Of a DNA stretch of 36,883 bases, positions 34,441 to 36,883 are shown one piece after another. The translations under genes were made by a program, and so were the position numbers. Source of the stretch: Hoeflea sp. Lineage in GTDB: Bacteria > Pseudomonadota > Alphaproteobacteria > Rhizobiales > Rhizobiaceae. The DNA lies in assembly GCF_030682515.1 (NCBI RefSeq), contig NZ_JAUXOD010000060.1, forward strand, positions 1 through 36,883, written 5' to 3'. The notes beneath the pieces are model-generated. The model had not been told where the DNA came from and did not search any database. It saw only the letters and a list, made by a program, of their open reading frames with translations. Position 1 is the first letter of the stretch, and every line of letters begins with the position of its first letter.

Positions 34441-34827
34441 ATGGCGCATGGCATCGAGATCCGCGCGGCGCATTTTCCCGGGCGCGCGCCGATCGAGGCC
34501 TATGGCAAGGGCGGTTTTCGCTTCGCCGACATGTCGCATCGGGGCTCGATCCTGTGCCTGCCTTCGGGCATCTACGGCTGGGATGCGACCGAGGGTTCGG
34601 CGCTGACGGCGGCGCTGTTCGACAAGGTGATGGCGGAAGCCCAGGACATCGAGTTCCTGCTGGTCGGTACCGGCATGGAGATCCGGCCGCTGCCGGCCGA
34701 TCTCAGGGCGGCGCTTCGGGCCGCCCAGGTGTCGTCCGATCCGATGAGCACGGGCGCCGCGGTGCGGACCTACAATGTCATGCTCGCCGAATCACGCGCG
34801 GTCGCCGCCGCCCTGATCGCAGTCTAG
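34441..34827 (+). CDS. Mth938-like domain protein (DUF498 family)
   Basis: This 128-aa cytoplasmic protein belongs to the Mth938/DUF498 fold family, whose mitochondrial relative NDUFAF3 assists complex I assembly. Visible family features are YGKGGFRFADMSHRGSILCL near the N-terminus, then IEFLLVGTGMEIRPLP (about 78-93), and STGAAVRTYNVMLAESRAV near the end. It starts 3 bp after secDF and has no Shine-Dalgarno of its own. The next gene encodes an NDUFAF6-like protein. NDUFAF3 and NDUFAF6 are both complex I assembly factors in mitochondria, so this pair may act on NADH dehydrogenase. That is inference; no nuo gene is in the window. Confidence 0.87.
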   Translation: MAHGIEIRAAHFPGRAPIEAYGKGGFRFADMSHRGSILCLPSGIYGWDATEGSALTAALFDKVMAEAQDIEFLLVGTGMEIRPLPADLRAALRAAQVSSDPMSTGAAVRTYNVMLAESRAVAAALIAV

Positions 34828-34831
34828 GGCC

Positions 34832-35707
34832 GTGACCGGCGATCCTGTATCAGGCGCCCTGGCGCCGGCAGTGCGCGCGCAGATGATCTCGGACCTGCGC
34901 CGGGTCGATCTTGACCGCTATCTGGCGCTGCTCTTGATGCCGGAGGCGGTTCGCGACGACATCCTTGCGCTGATGCTGTTCAACGCCGAGATCGCCTCGA
35001 TCCGCGACCGGGTGCGCGAGCCGCTGCCCGGCGAGGTGCGGCTGCAATGGTGGCGCGACGTGCTCTCGGGCGAGCGCGACGGCGAGGCGCGGGCCCATCC
35101 GGTGGCGGCCGCCCTGCTTGATGTGATGACCCGCCGCGCAATGCCCGCGGCGCCGCTGATCGCCATGTGCGAGGCGCGAATCTTCGATCTCTATGATGAC
35201 CCCATGCCCGACCGTGCGAGCTATGAGGGCTATGCCGGCGAGACCGCATCGGCGATGCTGCAGATGACGGCCTTGCTCGTCGATCCCGCCGCGGCCGCGG
35301 CTGCGGCAACCGCCAGCGGCCATGCCGGCGTGGCCCACGCGGTGGCGGGGCATCTGATGATGCTGCCGATCACGCAAGGCCGGGGCCAGATGTTCGTTCC
35401 GGGCGATCTGCTGGCTGCCACCGGGCTTGACCGCGACGGGTTCCTGGCCGGCCAGGACCGCAGGGCGCTGTCAGGTGCTGTGCGCGCCTTCGCCGGCTTC
35501 GGCAGGGAGCACCTTGCCAAGGCGGGGGCGGCGCTCGCCGGGCTTCCGGCCTCGGTCTTTCCCGCCTATCTGCCGGTCTCGCTGGTGGAGCCGGTACTCG
35601 CGCGCGCCGAGAAGCTTGGCGCCGACAGCCTCGAGACGTCGCTTCAACTGCCGCAATGGCGCCGCCAATGGCGCATGTGGCAGGCGGCGCGGCGCGGCCG
35701 AATCTGA
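34832..35707 (+). CDS. Squalene/phytoene synthase-fold protein, NDUFAF6-like
   Basis: The 291-aa protein has the all-helical trans-isoprenyl diphosphate synthase fold, best recognised by LALMLFNAEIASIRDRVREP and GEVRLQWWRDVLSG (about residues 47-81), which match the mitochondrial complex I assembly factor NDUFAF6. The Asp-rich DxxxD motifs that bind the diphosphate-magnesium in squalene and phytoene synthases are absent (the first reads NAEIAS), so an enzymatic role in carotenoid or hopanoid synthesis is unlikely. GTG 34832 lies 4 bp after the Mth938-like gene. ATG 34883 (MISDLRRVDL) is an alternative start. The adjacent secDF and Mth938-like genes are the usual rhizobial context. Confidence 0.82.
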   Translation: MTGDPVSGALAPAVRAQMISDLRRVDLDRYLALLLMPEAVRDDILALMLFNAEIASIRDRVREPLPGEVRLQWWRDVLSGERDGEARAHPVAAALLDVMTRRAMPAAPLIAMCEARIFDLYDDPMPDRASYEGYAGETASAMLQMTALLVDPAAAAAAATASGHAGVAHAVAGHLMMLPITQGRGQMFVPGDLLAATGLDRDGFLAGQDRRALSGAVRAFAGFGREHLAKAGAALAGLPASVFPAYLPVSLVEPVLARAEKLGADSLETSLQLPQWRRQWRMWQAARRGRI

Positions 35708-35800
35708 CAGCCTCGTGTCCGGCATGACTGCGCGCGCGGCCTCTGATGCGGCATCGCCATGGCTTGCGCCGGAGTGAGGCGCGAGGCATAGTTCGGCGAC

Positions 35801-35827
35801 ATTGACGTGTTCGGGGGCGACGTCAAT
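35801..35827 (+). promoter_or_regulatory. Perfect 8-bp inverted repeat before the small anchored-protein gene
   Basis: ATTGACGT (35801-35808) and ACGTCAAT (35820-35827) flank an 11-bp GC-rich spacer and end two bases before the GGGAGG ribosome site. It could be an operator for a dimeric regulator or an mRNA hairpin next to the start. Confidence 0.4.
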
Positions 35828-35839
35828 CGGGAGGGAACC

Positions 35840-36290
35840 ATGAGCCTTGGAGTCTTGATCGTTGTGGTCGCCTTCGGCGTCCTGGCAGTGATCGCCGCCG
35901 TGCATTACACCGGCGCGGAGCGCCAAAAGGAAATGCGCGATCCCGGTGAAGCCATCATCCAGTTTTCAAGCGCCTATCCGGGCGAGGCCGTCCGTTCGGT
36001 GACAATGACCAAAGATGGCCGTGCCTTCTTTCTCAGGCTCGCCGATGGCAAGGTCGGTTTCTTGCAGGCCATGGGACATCATTACGTGGCGCGACTGATC
36101 CTGCCGGGCTCGGTGGCGGTGGCGCCGCTCGAGGACCGGCCGGGCCTCACGGTCACCTTTCACGATTCCACGCTGAAGGGCGGGGACTACGAGTTCATGA
36201 ACAACGAGGAGGCGGCGGAAGTTTCCCTCTGGCTCTGCGGCAGCTTCGTTCTGGCGAGCCCGAAATTCGGTGGGCCGGAGGAGGGGAGCA

Positions 36291-36298
<8 letters not shown>
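35840..36298 (+). CDS. Small membrane-anchored protein, unknown function
   Basis: I do not recognise a named family. The 152-aa product has an uncleaved N-terminal membrane helix (SLGVLIVVVAFGVLAVIAAV, residues 2-21) and a short basic/acidic segment (HYTGAERQKEMRDPGEAI). A mostly beta-stranded soluble domain follows, with AVRSVTMTKDGRAFFLRLAD, VGFLQAMGHHYVARLI and GLTVTFHDSTLKGGDYEF. The C-terminus is FGGPEEGSNA. GGGAGG at 35829-35834 fixes ATG 35840; a GTG at 35807 lies inside the inverted repeat and is rejected. Its last codons overlap by 8 bp the start of a membrane hydroxylase gene, so the two proteins are likely made together and may form a complex at the inner membrane. Confidence 0.75.

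Positions 36299-36883
<585 letters not shown>

Noticed and set aside
31906-34539. An 877-codon open frame antisense to secDF
   Set aside because: It is a shadow of secDF created by GC-rich codon bias; the product is His/Asp/Arg-rich with no recognisable domain, while the plus-strand SecDF motifs are unambiguous.
34832-35707. Phytoene/squalene synthase for carotenoid or hopanoid synthesis
   Set aside because: The catalytic Asp-rich motifs are missing, the sequence matches the NDUFAF6-like group, and no terpenoid genes are nearby.

Overview
The window is dense, GC-rich, single-copy chromosomal DNA from an alphaproteobacterium, most likely of the order Rhizobiales (Hyphomicrobiales) and in or near the Rhizobiaceae/Phyllobacteriaceae (for example a Hoeflea-like marine rhizobial). 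The evidence is the gene content and order: tolC-popZ-valS, an ExoR-type regulator, the run dgt-argS-SPOR-nagZ-scpA-scpB-(ABC ATPase)-tatA-tatB-tatC-serS-surE-pcm-nlpD, the set yajC-secDF-Mth938-NDUFAF6-like, and a palindromic intergenic element of the type common in rhizobial genomes. This placement rests on recalled family knowledge, not on a database search.

Layout. 1-7000: outer-membrane efflux channel TolC, polar organiser PopZ, valyl-tRNA synthetase, and a FadL-type outer-membrane transporter closed by a strong terminator. 7200-10100: dihydroxy-acid dehydratase IlvD, whose 3' end overlaps the start of an ExoR-like Sel1-repeat periplasmic regulator, then a convergent small secreted Cys-rich protein. 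10350-12149: a class B flavin monooxygenase with an NTF2-like N-terminal domain, standing alone. 12245-13419 (minus strand): erpA followed by xthA, the latter with a TTG start. 13553-30199 (plus strand): a long run of tightly packed housekeeping and envelope genes, covering dNTP hydrolysis, ArgRS, a giant acidic SPOR-domain protein, NagZ, the ScpAB condensin subunits, a lone ABC ATPase, TatABC, SerRS, SurE, an isoaspartyl methyltransferase-like protein and a catalytically degenerate LysM/LytM protein (NlpD type). A perfect 10-bp-stem terminator closes it. 30276-31145 (minus): a DUF815 AAA+ ATPase. 31453-35707 (plus): yajC, fused secDF, an Mth938-fold protein and an NDUFAF6-like squalene/phytoene-synthase-fold protein. 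35840-36883: a small membrane-anchored protein of unknown function overlapping a fatty-acid-hydroxylase/sterol-desaturase gene that runs off the window.

Much of the window builds, cleaves or crosses the cell envelope: TolC, FadL-type porin, SPOR, NagZ, NlpD, Tat, YajC/SecDF. Chromosome segregation and cell-pole genes (popZ, scpAB) are interleaved. There is no tRNA, rRNA, CRISPR array, insertion sequence, prophage or toxin-antitoxin module that I can support. I do not see a clear new defence or mobile system. The least explained items are the small anchored protein plus di-iron membrane hydroxylase pair at the right end, the lone NTF2-flavin monooxygenase fusion, the small Cys-rich secreted protein and the lone ABC ATPase between scpB and tatA.
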